From: Azospirillum sp. B21
GTDB lineage: Bacteria > Pseudomonadota > Alphaproteobacteria > Azospirillales > Azospirillaceae
DNA: 64,000 bases
Direction of reading: 5' to 3'
Assembly: GCF_008364825.1 (NCBI RefSeq)
Contig: NZ_VTTO01000004.1
Location: forward strand, 325,202-389,201
Positions 1 to 7,620 of the stretch are shown piece after piece (the stretch's first letter is position 1; each line of letters begins with the position of its first letter). A program made the translations under genes and the position numbers. The notes under the pieces are model-generated. The model did no database searches. It saw only the letters and a program-made list of their open reading frames with translations, and had not been told where the DNA came from.

Positions 1-204
1 ATATTCGAAGGGCAGGCCGCAGCAGGCGCACAGCGGCGGGGCGATGAAGGTTAGGCCGCTCCAGCAGCGCGCGCACAGTCCTCCCTGCCGGTCCACTGCC
101 TCGCCGCAGCTGAGGCAGCGCGGCGGCAGTAGCGCGTCCAGCAGCCTGGCGGCGGCACCGGCGGCGGCGCGGCCCAATCCGGCAAGATGGGCAGGTGTTT
201 GCAT
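1..204 (-). CDS. comF: ComF-family phosphoribosyltransferase, N-terminal part (cut by window edge)
   Basis: Only the first 68 codons lie in the window; the gene continues past base 1. The visible part has a short amphipathic leader (MQTPAHLAGLGRAAAG) followed by a double zinc-ribbon with CLSCG, CARCW and CACCG, which is how ComF proteins begin; the phosphoribosyltransferase domain would follow outside the window. ComF homologues are linked to DNA uptake in naturally competent bacteria but occur widely in species where that role is untested. It starts 13 bases after the stop of the fliQ-like gene on the same strand, so the two are probably co-transcribed. The ATG at 204-202 is the only good start before the zinc motifs. 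Confidence 0.75.
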   Translation of the reverse strand, partial: MQTPAHLAGLGRAAAGAAARLLDALLPPRCLSCGEAVDRQGGLCARCWSGLTFIAPPLCACCGLPFEY

Positions 205-217
205 CCGACCGGTCCCG

Positions 218-484
218 TCACTGCAACATGGCGATGCGTTCGAAGATCACGCCGGTGTAGTCGCGCAGAGCCAGATAGATCGCCGGGCCGGTGACGAACA
301 GGATCAGCAGCGTGGCGAAGAACTTGGTGTCCTGCTGCAGCGAGGGCTCGTTGATATGGGTGGCGCTCTGGAACAGCATGAGCACCGTCGACAGCAGGGC
401 GGTGATGCCCAGCGGCGGCAGCGAGATCTTCAGGATGACCATCAGCGCTTCGTGGCTGACGGCGATGGCCTCATCGATGCCCAT
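218..484 (-). CDS. fliQ: FliQ-family flagellar export-gate protein (orphan)
   Basis: This 88-residue protein matches the FliQ/HrcS pattern along its length: two hydrophobic segments (about residues 15-40 and 55-75) around a polar turn containing FQSATHINEPSLQ, then the family's GP..YLAL.DY segment and an I-rich end. FliQ is a small membrane component of the type III export gate beside FliP and FliR. FliP, FliR and FlhB genes are not beside it; instead it sits between a methyltransferase (divergent, starting at 597) and comF (same strand, 13 bases away). A GGACAGG Shine-Dalgarno-like stretch precedes the chosen ATG. It could be the only fliQ of the cell moved away from its operon, or a second copy; the window does not say. 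Confidence 0.8.
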   Translation of the reverse strand: MGIDEAIAVSHEALMVILKISLPPLGITALLSTVLMLFQSATHINEPSLQQDTKFFATLLILFVTGPAIYLALRDYTGVIFERIAMLQ

Positions 485-596
485 GCTGATGCCTGTCCGG
501 TTTGCCGACCCGTTCGGGGGTGGTGCCGTGGAGATGGTGGCTGGGCTGCGAGTGTAGCACGGTTGTGGTGCCGCCGGGCTGGGGTATAGTGCGGCC

Positions 597-1496
597 ATGA
601 CAAGCCCCGACAGCATGACCGTCTTCGACCGCGCGTTGGTCCGCCGCCGCCGCGACCGCGCCGTCGCCGAATTCTCCGACCATTCCTTCCTGTTCGAGGA
701 GATCGCCGACCGGCTGGCCGACCGGCTGGAGGACGTGATTCGTCCCTTCCCGCTGGCGCTGGATGTCGGTTGCCACGACGGGGCGATGGGCCGCATCCTG
801 AAAGGCCGCAAGGGCATCGAACGGCTGGTCGCCTGCGACCTGTCGCCGGACTTCGCCCGTGCCGCCGGCGGTCCGGGCAACCCCGCAATCGCCGCCGATG
901 AGGAGTTTCTGCCCTTCGCCCCCGGCAGCTTCGATCTGGTGGTCAGCAATCTCAGCCTGCACTGGGTCAACGACCTGCCGGGTGCCCTGGTGCAGATCAG
1001 GCAGGCGCTGAAGCCCGATGGCTTCTTCTGCGCCTCGATGCTGGGCGGCCAGACGCTGGCCGAGCTGCGCCGCTGCCTGTACGAGGCGGAGATGGAGGTG
1101 GCTGGCGGCGTCTCCCCCCGCGTGTCGCCCTTCGCCGAGATCAAGGATGCCGGCGGGTTGCTGCAACGTGCCGGCTTCGCCCTGCCAGTGGTCGACAGCG
1201 ACGTCATCACCGTGACCTATTCCGACGCCTTCGCCCTGATGCGCGAACTGCGGGGCATGGGCGAGACCAACGCCGTGCTGGCGCGGCGCAAGGTTCCCGC
1301 CACGCGCGCCATGCTGTTCGATGCGGCCCAACGCTATGCCCAACTCTACGCCGAGCCGGACGGGCGGATCCCGGTGACCTTCGAGGTGCTCTATCTCGCC
1401 GGCTGGTCGCCGCATGAAAGCCAGCAGCAGCCGCTGAAGCCCGGCAGCGGGCAGATTCCGCTCGGCGACGCGCTGAAGGGCGGCGGCATTCACTGA
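597..1496 (+). CDS. SAM-dependent methyltransferase, BioC/NDUFAF5-like
   Basis: This 299-residue protein is a class I S-adenosylmethionine methyltransferase. Motif I (LDVGCHDGAMG) lies at about residues 55-65, the acidic end of strand 2 (ACDLS) near 80, and the motif VVSNLSLHWVNDLPG near 112-127. The last motif is typical of BioC and of the mitochondrial complex I assembly factor NDUFAF5, whose alphaproteobacterial relatives have this length. The substrate cannot be read from the sequence. It diverges from the fliQ-comF pair, an arrangement I recall for comF and this methyltransferase in alphaproteobacteria. The start ATG is at 597; a second ATG seven codons in is possible. Confidence 0.8.
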   Translation: MTSPDSMTVFDRALVRRRRDRAVAEFSDHSFLFEEIADRLADRLEDVIRPFPLALDVGCHDGAMGRILKGRKGIERLVACDLSPDFARAAGGPGNPAIAADEEFLPFAPGSFDLVVSNLSLHWVNDLPGALVQIRQALKPDGFFCASMLGGQTLAELRRCLYEAEMEVAGGVSPRVSPFAEIKDAGGLLQRAGFALPVVDSDVITVTYSDAFALMRELRGMGETNAVLARRKVPATRAMLFDAAQRYAQLYAEPDGRIPVTFEVLYLAGWSPHESQQQPLKPGSGQIPLGDALKGGGIH

Positions 1497-1515
1497 AGCA
1501 GGCTGAGGGGCTGGT

Positions 1516-2286
1516 TTACGCAACCAGCTTCCAGGCCATCCAGCCCAGCACCCCGGCGTTCACCAGCATGATCGCCGGGGCGATGCGGGCGACGGCGGTG
1601 CGCCAGGTGCGGCCGGCGACATGACCGGCCAGCCCCACCGCCAGCAGGCTCGGCACCGTTCCGAGCGCGAAGGCGGTCATCCCGAGCGCACCGGTCAGCG
1701 CGCTGCCGCTCGCCGCCGCGACCGCGATGGCGCCATAGAGCATCCCGCAGGGAATGAAGCCCAGCGCCACCCCCAGCCCATAGCCGCGCCAGCCGGTCGG
1801 GTTGCCGAACAGCGGCCGGGCGAGGCCGGACACCCGGTTCCCCCACCAGCTCTGCAGCCGGCCTTTGCCGAGCGACGGCGCTTTCGGCAACCAGGACAGG
1901 ACGCTGCGCGCGGCGTAGCCGAGGAAGAACAGCGCCGCCAGCGCCAGCAGCGCCACCGACAGCCAGCGCAGTCCGGGCAGCGCCCCGATATGGCCGGCGA
2001 CCGAGGCCGACAGCGCGCCGATCAGCGCATAGGTCGTCGCCCGGCCGGCATGGTAGGGCAGCACGGCCGCCCCGGTCAGGCGCCGGAACTCCGACATCGC
2101 CGACAGCGGCACCCGCTCCAGCCGTGCCGAGACCTGCGCCAGCACGAAGGGGCCGCACATGCCGGTGCAATGGGTGGTTCCGCCGACCAGCCCGGCGGTC
2201 AGCAGGGCCAGCAACAGTCCGCCGTCACGGTCGATGACCACGGCACACTGGTTCAGTCCGGCATCCAGCAGCGACAGGGCGTCCAA
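1516..2286 (-). CDS. TauE/SafE (DsbD-2 type) integral membrane protein
   Basis: This 256-residue protein has six or so hydrophobic segments. The first contains HCTGMCGPF at residues 39-47 and a later one GFIPCGMLYG near 176-185; paired Cys motifs of this kind define the sulfite exporter TauE/SafE / DsbD_2 family (PF13386 as I recall it). Members are membrane proteins linked to metal, haem or thiol handling; the substrate is not settled and the name 'sulfite exporter' should not be taken literally. It faces the methyltransferase convergently with 19 bases between the stops. No cytochrome oxidase or copper genes lie next to it, so context does not help. Confidence 0.75.
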   Translation of the reverse strand: MDALSLLDAGLNQCAVVIDRDGGLLLALLTAGLVGGTTHCTGMCGPFVLAQVSARLERVPLSAMSEFRRLTGAAVLPYHAGRATTYALIGALSASVAGHIGALPGLRWLSVALLALAALFFLGYAARSVLSWLPKAPSLGKGRLQSWWGNRVSGLARPLFGNPTGWRGYGLGVALGFIPCGMLYGAIAVAAASGSALTGALGMTAFALGTVPSLLAVGLAGHVAGRTWRTAVARIAPAIMLVNAGVLGWMAWKLVA

Positions 2287-2422
2287 GGCAGAGCCTCTCC
2301 GAATCGGGAACTGGCGGCGATCTTAAGGGGGAGGGGAGGGCGGTCCAATGACGTGTGTCAATGGATCCGGCGCGCTTTGGGGGTGTGGGGGGAAGCGACC
2401 GGGGGGTGGTGGTTGCTGCAGT

Positions 2423-2548
2423 TGCCCCCTCCCCATCCCTCCCCCGCTTCGCGGTGGAGGGGGTAGGATGCTTGTGGGCGTGAGGTTGATCGCCGGAGCG
2501 GCGGAGTTCCCTCTCCCACCGAAGGTGGGGGAGGGTTAGGGTGGGGGC
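2423..2548 (-). repeat. Intergenic inverted-repeat element, copy 1 of 3
   Basis: The reverse complement of this 126-base segment reads like the elements at 6978-7123 and 19981-20102: an outer arm of GCCCCCACCCTAACCCTCCC type, an inner hairpin with GGGAGAGGGAACT, a middle with CCGCCGCTCCG, the word CAAGCATCCTACCCCCTC, and a closing arm ending GGGATGGGGAGGGGGCA. The outer arms are complementary, so the element can fold as a cruciform or one long RNA hairpin with inner stem-loops. No open frame is shared. It lies between two genes like the other copies. Confidence 0.75.
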
Positions 2549-2575
2549 GACCGTAGCAACGACCTAATCAACCAC

Positions 2576-2592
2576 GGTCGCTTAACCCCACG
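2576..2592 (+). repeat. Iteron-like repeat downstream of repA
   Basis: The sequence GGTCGCTTAACCCCACG matches the repeats at 3630-3810 on the other side of repA (for example 3792-3810). It ends three bases before the repA stop codon, so the initiator gene is bracketed by the repeat. Confidence 0.65.
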
Positions 2593-2595
2593 CCG

Positions 2596-3543
2596 TCAGG
2601 CCAGCAGGCGGGCGATGGGCGGACGGCTGGGGTGGAGGACGACGCCGTCGTCGGCCGGTTCGACCTTGGCGTCCGGATAGGCGGCCAGGGCGTATTGCAG
2701 GGCCTGCACGAAGCGCGGCTTGAAGTGCTTCATCTGGTCGTAGCCGGCGCCGAACTGGGCATAGAGCGACGGCCAGGAGATCGGCTGCGGCCGGCTCAGC
2801 GAATGCAGACGATAGGCCAGCCAGACATAGAGGTCGAGGCTGAGCGAGCGGTCCTTCAACTGCCGCACCGCTTCCTCCAGCAGCGGGACCGGATGGTCGC
2901 GCAGGGCCTGGAAGAAGGTCTCGTCCAATTGGACCACGTCGTTCCACAGCGTACCCTGGCGGTCGTCGCCGAGGTCGTCGTGGAAGATCAGGCCGCGCTT
3001 GACGATGCCGCCCTTCTCGAACACGTCGGCATTCTCGCCGTCCCAGAAGAATTTCAGGGTGCAGGCGGAGATGCGCAGAGACTGCTCGCGGAAGCCGCGG
3101 AAGGTCTCGCCGCCGACGCTGATGCCCATGCGGGTCAGCCAGTCGCGCATGGAGCGGCCGAGTTCCACCTCGCGCCGGCCGGTGCGCACCGCCTGGGTCT
3201 GCAGATAGATCAGGATCATCCGTGCCCGCGCGCCATAGGGCACGCCGAACAGCTTCACCTTGCCGTTTACCTTCAGCCGTCCCGGTTCGACCAGCAGCGT
3301 CACCTGATGGCCGCGCTTTTCCCAGGGTGCGTCGTCGGCCAGCTTCTTGTGCGGCAGGCTGGTCAGGCAGAAGCCGCTGTAGGTGATGCCGAGATGCTGG
3401 TTCTCGTCCGCCAGGATGTCGGCGGCGATGTCCACCAGCGTCCGATCCTCGGGCCGAACCAGCGCGCGCGCCTTGTCCCGCCCATGTTCGATCACCAGCC
3501 TGTGTATGTCGCCCATCGCCGCCCCGCCCAGATGTTGTGGCAT
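2596..3543 (-). CDS. repA: Iteron-plasmid replication initiator RepA
   Basis: This 315-residue protein resembles the plasmid RepA_C family (PF04796) found on Acetobacteraceae and Sphingomonadales plasmids. Visible family signatures are SGFCLTSLPHKKL near residue 55, the segment GVPYGARARMILIYLQTQAV near 105-125, and ELGRSMRDWLTRMGISVGG just after it. These initiators bind iterons and open the origin. Iteron-like repeats with an AT-rich stretch lie directly upstream (3573-3810) and one lies just downstream (2576-2592). No parA/parB or toxin genes adjoin it. The ATG at 3543 is used; a second ATG at 3516, after a GGGGCGGCG stretch, is equally plausible. The frame looks intact with no stops. Confidence 0.8.
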   Translation of the reverse strand: MPQHLGGAAMGDIHRLVIEHGRDKARALVRPEDRTLVDIAADILADENQHLGITYSGFCLTSLPHKKLADDAPWEKRGHQVTLLVEPGRLKVNGKVKLFGVPYGARARMILIYLQTQAVRTGRREVELGRSMRDWLTRMGISVGGETFRGFREQSLRISACTLKFFWDGENADVFEKGGIVKRGLIFHDDLGDDRQGTLWNDVVQLDETFFQALRDHPVPLLEEAVRQLKDRSLSLDLYVWLAYRLHSLSRPQPISWPSLYAQFGAGYDQMKHFKPRFVQALQYALAAYPDAKVEPADDGVVLHPSRPPIARLLA

Positions 3544-3629
3544 CCTGGTGAGCGGCGGGCGCCGGAGTCAATGTGGGGTTAGGCGACCGTGCTAGTCGAC
3601 GGTTAGTTGTTAGACTTATTAGTTGAGTC

Positions 3630-3648
3630 GCCGCTTATCCCCATGGGG
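3630..3648 (+). repeat. Iteron 1
   Basis: GCCGCTTATCCCCATGGGG; its core TTATCCCCA is close to a DnaA box. Confidence 0.6.
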
Positions 3649-3662
3649 AAAGCCCGAGTCGC

Positions 3663-3678
3663 GCCGCTTTTCCCCACG
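3663..3678 (+). repeat. Iteron 2
   Basis: GCCGCTTTTCCCCACG, 33 bases after iteron 1. Confidence 0.6.
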
Positions 3679-3683
3679 AATCC

Positions 3684-3702
3684 GCCGCTTTGCCCCACGG
3701 GG
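3684..3702 (+). repeat. Iteron 3
   Basis: GCCGCTTTGCCCCACGGGG, 21 bases after iteron 2. Confidence 0.6.
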
Positions 3703-3724
3703 AACGGGGTGGACAAATGAGGGC

Positions 3725-3743
3725 GGTCGCTTTTCCCCACGGG
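3725..3743 (+). repeat. Iteron 4
   Basis: GGTCGCTTTTCCCCACGGG, 41 bases after iteron 3; the best match to the consensus. Confidence 0.6.
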
Positions 3744-3791
3744 CGGCAAGGGGCGACTCGCGACGGTTGCGGAGGGACTCGGGAGGCGGGT

Positions 3792-3810
3792 GGTCGCTTA
3801 ACCCCACGGG
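3792..3810 (+). repeat. Iteron 5
   Basis: GGTCGCTTAACCCCACGGG; identical over 17 bases to the copy at 2576-2592 on the far side of repA. Confidence 0.6.
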
Positions 3811-3842
3811 TGGGGGCGTCGGCGGGCGACGCCCCATCCCCC

Positions 3843-4682
3843 TCAATGGCTCATCAGCACCGGAACCGTCATGTGCTGCAGCATGAAGCGGGTCATGCCG
3901 CCCAGCACCAGTTCGCGGAAGCGGGAGCGGCCATAGGCGCCCATCACCAGCAGGTCGCAGCTTTCGTCGGCGGCCATGTTCAGCACGGTGTCGCCGGGTT
4001 CCACCACGTCGGTGGCGACGTGGGTGGCCTCCACGCGGCAGCCGTGGCGGGACAGGTGGCGGGCGATGTCGGCGCAGGGTTCGTCGCCCAGGCCATCGGG
4101 GCCGCGCTTCGGATTGGCGGCCATCACCACGACCCGCTTGGCGGTGGACAGCAGGGGCATGGCGTCGCCGATGGCGCGCGCAGCCTCGCGGCTGCCGTTC
4201 CAGCCGACCAGAATCCGTTCGCCGATGGAGGAGAAGCGTCCGGCATAGGGCACGACCAGAAGCGGCCGGCCGCATTCGAACAGCAGGTCGGCCGGCTGCG
4301 CGACCGGCTGGTCGCGGTCGCGGTCCGGAGCCGGCTGGCCGACCACCACCAGATCGGCGTAACGGCCGCGCACGGCGGCGGCAATGGTCGGGTCGCCTTC
4401 CTGAACCAGCCATTCCGAACGGTCGCTCAGGCCATGGTGGCGCATGGCGTCGTTGAAGGCCGCAGCCATTTGGGCCGTCTGGTCGTTGCGCGACTGACGG
4501 CGGCTCTCACGCAGTTCCTGCGGAAACTGGGATTCGATATAGCCGGGGAACACGACGTCGGTGAAGGCGTAGAGCGCGGTCAGATGCGCATCGCACCGGG
4601 CCGCGAGCTGGGCCGCGAGGTCGAGACGCGCTGCGGACGCGGGCGTATCGTCGACGACCACCAGAATGTCCTTGAGAGCCAT
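3843..4682 (-). CDS. Tandem-domain universal stress protein
   Basis: This 279-residue protein has two UspA domains. The first begins KDILVVVDDTPAS near residue 4 and lacks a clear nucleotide loop; the second begins ERILVGWNGSREAAR near 155 and carries the ATP-binding pattern GAYGRSRFRELVLGGMT near the C-terminus. Tandem UspE-like proteins act in the cytoplasm in stress survival. The frame stays open upstream, but CAGGA ten bases before the ATG at 4682 supports this start; an in-frame ATG at 4700 would add six residues. Its 3' end abuts the putative origin block. Confidence 0.85.
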   Translation of the reverse strand: MALKDILVVVDDTPASAARLDLAAQLAARCDAHLTALYAFTDVVFPGYIESQFPQELRESRRQSRNDQTAQMAAAFNDAMRHHGLSDRSEWLVQEGDPTIAAAVRGRYADLVVVGQPAPDRDRDQPVAQPADLLFECGRPLLVVPYAGRFSSIGERILVGWNGSREAARAIGDAMPLLSTAKRVVVMAANPKRGPDGLGDEPCADIARHLSRHGCRVEATHVATDVVEPGDTVLNMAADESCDLLVMGAYGRSRFRELVLGGMTRFMLQHMTVPVLMSH

Positions 4683-5216
4683 GACGTAATTCCTGCCCAT
4701 TGATTGTGATCGTTGCCGCCATCGCCAATCGAAGCAGGGGCGATGCACGGGCGGGGCGGTGCCGGGCGGGATAACCTCACTTGCAGTGGCCCGCACGCGT
4801 TGGCCCCACTTGCCTTGGCAGTATAAAGCCGTCGACGGTTGCCGATGTCTTTCCTTTACAGGGCACAGCCATGCCCTCTTCGCGTTCCTGCACTGCACAC
4901 AAACGACTTCGGAGCGGATGGCTGTACAAGGATACAATCCCAGGCCGCAAGGAAGATGGCAAGGAGCGCAGGCCATATATTCATCCGCCCCGAACGAATG
5001 CGCCCAACGAAACAAAAAGCCGGGATTGTGGTTCGATTCATCCTGCAACCCGGACTTGAGTGAATACTATAATATGCGGCTGTGTCTTCGTCGCACCGGC
5101 TGTAGAAACCTCCAAGCTCTGCTGCTGCCGGGCGCCTTTGGTTTTGACGTGCGGGTGACACTTCGCGTAAGTGTTGGGTATCGATTTCCTGATGAGTACC
5201 CCGCTCTAACCTCGCC
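4683..5216. other. 534-base divergent intergenic region
   Basis: No gene is supported. The stretch is lower in GC than its surroundings and separates the divergent stress-protein and PAS-GGDEF-EAL genes, so it should hold both promoters. A perfect TATAAT lies at 5068-5073, but no good -35 box sits at the right distance. Several short open frames run through it without Shine-Dalgarno sites or recognisable protein sequence. Confidence 0.6.
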
Positions 5217-6962
5217 ATGAGTCCAGATCCCCGAATCTCCGCGCTGGCCGACGCTCTGTCGGGTGCCGCCTCCGGTGCGCCGGGGCTTGACGCCCTGCGT
5301 CAGATTCTCGACGCCATGACCGTGAGGGTGGCGTTGATGGACCCGCAGCGGCGGCACATTTACGCCAACCGCGCTTATCTGGAGATGATGGGGACCAGCC
5401 TGGACAAGGCGGTCGGCACCACCATCGGTCAGCATCTGGGACTGGAACTGCAGCGTAGCACCAAGGCGCTGGCCGAACGGGCGCTGTCGGGCGAGACGGT
5501 GCAGACGGAGGGATGGATCACCCAGGCCGACGGGCAGCAGCGCTACGTGACGCGGCTGCATGCTCCGCACCGGACGGACGATGGCGCCATCACCGGCTAT
5601 TTCGTCATCCTGCAGGACATGACCGAACGCCGGCAGGTGCAGGACGACTTGTTCCGCCTCGCCTATTACGATCCCGTGACCGGGCTGGCCAACCGCCTGA
5701 TGCTGCTGAAGCACATGGCGGACTACCGCAACATGGGCGAGCCGTTCACGCTGGTCATCCTGGACATCGACCGATTCGCCGAAATCCGCAGCAGCATGGG
5801 CCAGGGCTTCGCCAACGAGCTGCTGGACGATCTGGCGCAGCGGATGGGGGCGCAGGCCGCCGCCTTCGACCTGATCGCGCGGGTCAGCGACCATGCCTTT
5901 GCCCTGCTGGCCGGCGGCACCTGCGACCGGCCGGCGCTGGAGGCCGCCATCGACGAGCTGGCGGCGGTGGTGCGCTCCGCCCGCTCCAGCTCCGGCGGTA
6001 CGGTGTTCCTGTCGGCCAGCATCGGCGTGGTGGAGGCCCAGCCCGGCCACGAGCGGCCGGAGGACGTGCTGCGCGACGCCGAGATCGCCACCGCCCGCGC
6101 CCGCGAACAGGGCGGCGGCCGACAGGCCTGGTTCGACCCGGCGATGCATTCCCATGTGGTCGAGCAGGTCCGGCTGGAGCATGACCTGCGCGGCGCGCTG
6201 GCCAGCGGCAGCGACCTGTGGGTGGCCTACCAGCCGATCGTGGAGATGGTGACCGGCGGGCTTGCCGGGTTCGAGGCGCTGATGCGCTGGAACCACCCGG
6301 AACGCGGCAACATCCCGCCCGGCATCTTCATCCCCATCGCCGAGAGCACCGGCCTTGTCGTGTCGCTCGGCACCTGGGTCCTGCGGCAGGCCTGCCTGCA
6401 GATCGCGGAGTGGCAGGACCGGCGCGAACCGGGCTCCGCCCCGCTGTTCATGAGCGTCAACCTGTCCACCCACCAGCTGTCCGACCCCAACTTCGTCCAG
6501 GTCGTGCGCGAGGTCCTGCGCGAGACCGGGGTGGAGCCGTCCTGGATCAAGCTGGAGCTGACGGAAAGCGCCGTCATGGACAAGGCCGAGCAGTCGATCC
6601 GGCTGCTGCGCGACCTGCGGGCGCTGGGCATCAAGCTGTCGATCGACGATTTCGGCACCGGCTATTCGTCGCTGTCCTACCTGCACAAGCTGCCCATCGA
6701 CAGCCTGAAGGTCGACCGTTCCTTCGTCTCGGCCATGCACCAGTCGGAGGAAAACCGCGCCATCGTCCGCATCATCATGGATCTGGCGCGCCTGCTGGGC
6801 TTCGACGTGATCGCCGAGGGCATCGAGACCAGCGCCGACGCCAATCTTCTGCGGGCGCTGGCCTGCGACTATGGTCAGGGCTACCACTTCGCCCGCCCGC
6901 TGCCGCCGGACGAGGCGGGCAAGCTGGTGGGCGGGGAGCTGCCTTGGCAGATGCCGCGGTGA
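5217..6962 (+). CDS. PAS-GGDEF-EAL protein, probable c-di-GMP phosphodiesterase
   Basis: This 581-residue soluble protein has a PAS domain (about 25-140), a GGDEF domain (about 145-300) and an EAL domain (about 325-575). The GGDEF active-site loop is replaced by VSDHAF near residue 223, so cyclase activity is unlikely. The EAL domain keeps its set: EALMRW near 352, the Asn of NLSTHQ, ELTESAVM, DDFGTGYSS, the Lys of LKVDRSF, EGIET and QGYHFARP. It should therefore hydrolyse c-di-GMP, with PAS and the degenerate GGDEF as sensory or GTP-binding parts. There are no membrane segments. It is followed by an intergenic repeat element rather than a partner gene. Confidence 0.88.
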   Translation: MSPDPRISALADALSGAASGAPGLDALRQILDAMTVRVALMDPQRRHIYANRAYLEMMGTSLDKAVGTTIGQHLGLELQRSTKALAERALSGETVQTEGWITQADGQQRYVTRLHAPHRTDDGAITGYFVILQDMTERRQVQDDLFRLAYYDPVTGLANRLMLLKHMADYRNMGEPFTLVILDIDRFAEIRSSMGQGFANELLDDLAQRMGAQAAAFDLIARVSDHAFALLAGGTCDRPALEAAIDELAAVVRSARSSSGGTVFLSASIGVVEAQPGHERPEDVLRDAEIATARAREQGGGRQAWFDPAMHSHVVEQVRLEHDLRGALASGSDLWVAYQPIVEMVTGGLAGFEALMRWNHPERGNIPPGIFIPIAESTGLVVSLGTWVLRQACLQIAEWQDRREPGSAPLFMSVNLSTHQLSDPNFVQVVREVLRETGVEPSWIKLELTESAVMDKAEQSIRLLRDLRALGIKLSIDDFGTGYSSLSYLHKLPIDSLKVDRSFVSAMHQSEENRAIVRIIMDLARLLGFDVIAEGIETSADANLLRALACDYGQGYHFARPLPPDEAGKLVGGELPWQMPR

Positions 6963-6977
6963 GGGGTGGTTTAGCGG

Positions 6978-7123
6978 TGCCCCCTCCCTAACCCTCCCCC
7001 TCTTCGGACCGGCCTGCGGCCGGCCGAGGGGAGAGGGGACTGCCGCCGCTTCGGCATTTACGTTACGCAAACAAGCGTCCTGCCCCCTCTCCCTCGAAGA
7101 GGAGGAGGGATGGGGAGGGGGCA
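6978..7123 (+). repeat. Intergenic inverted-repeat element, copy 2 of 3
   Basis: This 146-base copy begins TGCCCCCTCCCTAACCCTCC and ends GGGATGGGGAGGGGGCA, so its ends are complementary. Inside are a hairpin around CGGACCGGCCTGCGGCCGG, the shared middle GACTGCCGCCGCTTCGG, the word CAAGCGTCCTGCCCCCTCTC and a second hairpin around CTCGAAGAGGAGG. It fills most of the gap between two convergent genes and may act as a transcription barrier. Confidence 0.75.
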
Positions 7124-7145
7124 ATGCGCTCCACCACCCCCGAAC

Positions 7146-7613
7146 TCACTTCCCCCGGACGAACTTCGGCGTTCCCGCGGCGCTGGGCAGCAGGCGGACG
7201 GCGTAGGGGCTGGTGCGCATCTGCGCCACCGCCTGGGCCGGGCCGGGAACCGTCTCGCGGTAGCCGACGACCAGATCGGCCCCCTTCTGCTGCACGCTGT
7301 CGATGGTGACGCCGTAGCCCGCCGTGTCGCGGGGACCAAGGAACACCGCGACCGCCATCCGGCCGCCGGGCAGGGAGGTCGGGGCCGGTTCGCCGACGCG
7401 CGCCCACAGCGCCGTCCATTCGGCGCCGTCGCGGGCGACGACATAGGCGCGCTCGGCGGCGCTGCTGTGGTTGCCCTGCCAGACGGTGCCGGCCTCCGCC
7501 TGGGCCGGCAGCAGGTTGCCCCCGGCGCGGTCGGTGCCGCTCTGGCAGGCGGTCAGCACAAGGGCGGGGGCGAGAACCAGCGGGATCAGGCGCAGACGGG
7601 ACGGCAGCTTCAT
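7146..7613 (-). CDS. PrcB-like lipoprotein
   Basis: This 155-residue protein has a lipoprotein signal: basic start (KLPSRLRL), hydrophobic core and lipobox LTAC with Cys23. The mature part resembles the C-terminal domain of PrcB (protease complex subunit): a YVVARDGAEWTALWARV segment, then AVAVFLGPRDTAGYGVTI and GPAQAVAQMRTSPYAVRLLP. That domain is known from the Treponema dentilisin complex and many uncharacterised lipoproteins, so a protease role here is not implied. It would sit in the periplasm on a membrane. It starts 7 bases after the stop of the amidohydrolase upstream, which suggests co-transcription. Confidence 0.7.
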   Translation of the reverse strand: MKLPSRLRLIPLVLAPALVLTACQSGTDRAGGNLLPAQAEAGTVWQGNHSSAAERAYVVARDGAEWTALWARVGEPAPTSLPGGRMAVAVFLGPRDTAGYGVTIDSVQQKGADLVVGYRETVPGPAQAVAQMRTSPYAVRLLPSAAGTPKFVRGK

Positions 7614-7620
7614 GGGACGG

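Larger units (their letters stand above)
2287..2595. other. Intergenic stretch upstream of the TauE-like gene
   Basis: No gene is supported in these 309 bases. They hold copy 1 of the intergenic inverted-repeat family (2423-2548) and one iteron-like repeat (2576-2592) right at the 3' end of repA. Confidence 0.7.
3573..3810. other. Probable iteron-type replication origin
   Basis: Five direct copies of a G(G/C)(T/C)CGCTTnnCCCC motif start at 3630, 3663, 3684, 3725 and 3792, and an inverted copy lies at 3573-3588. The consensus GGTCGCTTTTCCCCACGGG is best seen at 3725-3743. The first three spacings (33, 21 and 41 bases) are close to whole helical turns. Between the inverted and direct copies, 3590-3627 is markedly AT-rich for this genome (GGTTAGTTGTTAGACTTATT), as a DNA unwinding element would be. 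The core TTATCCCCA at 3635-3643 is one base from the DnaA box TTATCCACA. The block sits between the repA start and a stress-protein gene. Origin function is inferred from this layout. Confidence 0.6.

Noticed and set aside
5068..5073. Promoter with TATAAT before the PAS-GGDEF-EAL gene
   Set aside because: The -10 box is perfect, but no acceptable -35 box lies 16-18 bases upstream; noted in the gap entry only.
5067..7124. Very long open frame on the strand opposite the PAS-GGDEF-EAL gene, and similar ones opposite other genes (about 7.5-9.8, 9.6-11.7, 21.3-23.5, 24.8-26.9 and 35.5-37.8 kb)
   Set aside because: At 68% GC the antisense frames of real genes rarely meet stops. Their translations are His/Gln/Gly-rich or Ala/Arg-rich with no domains and no ribosome sites.
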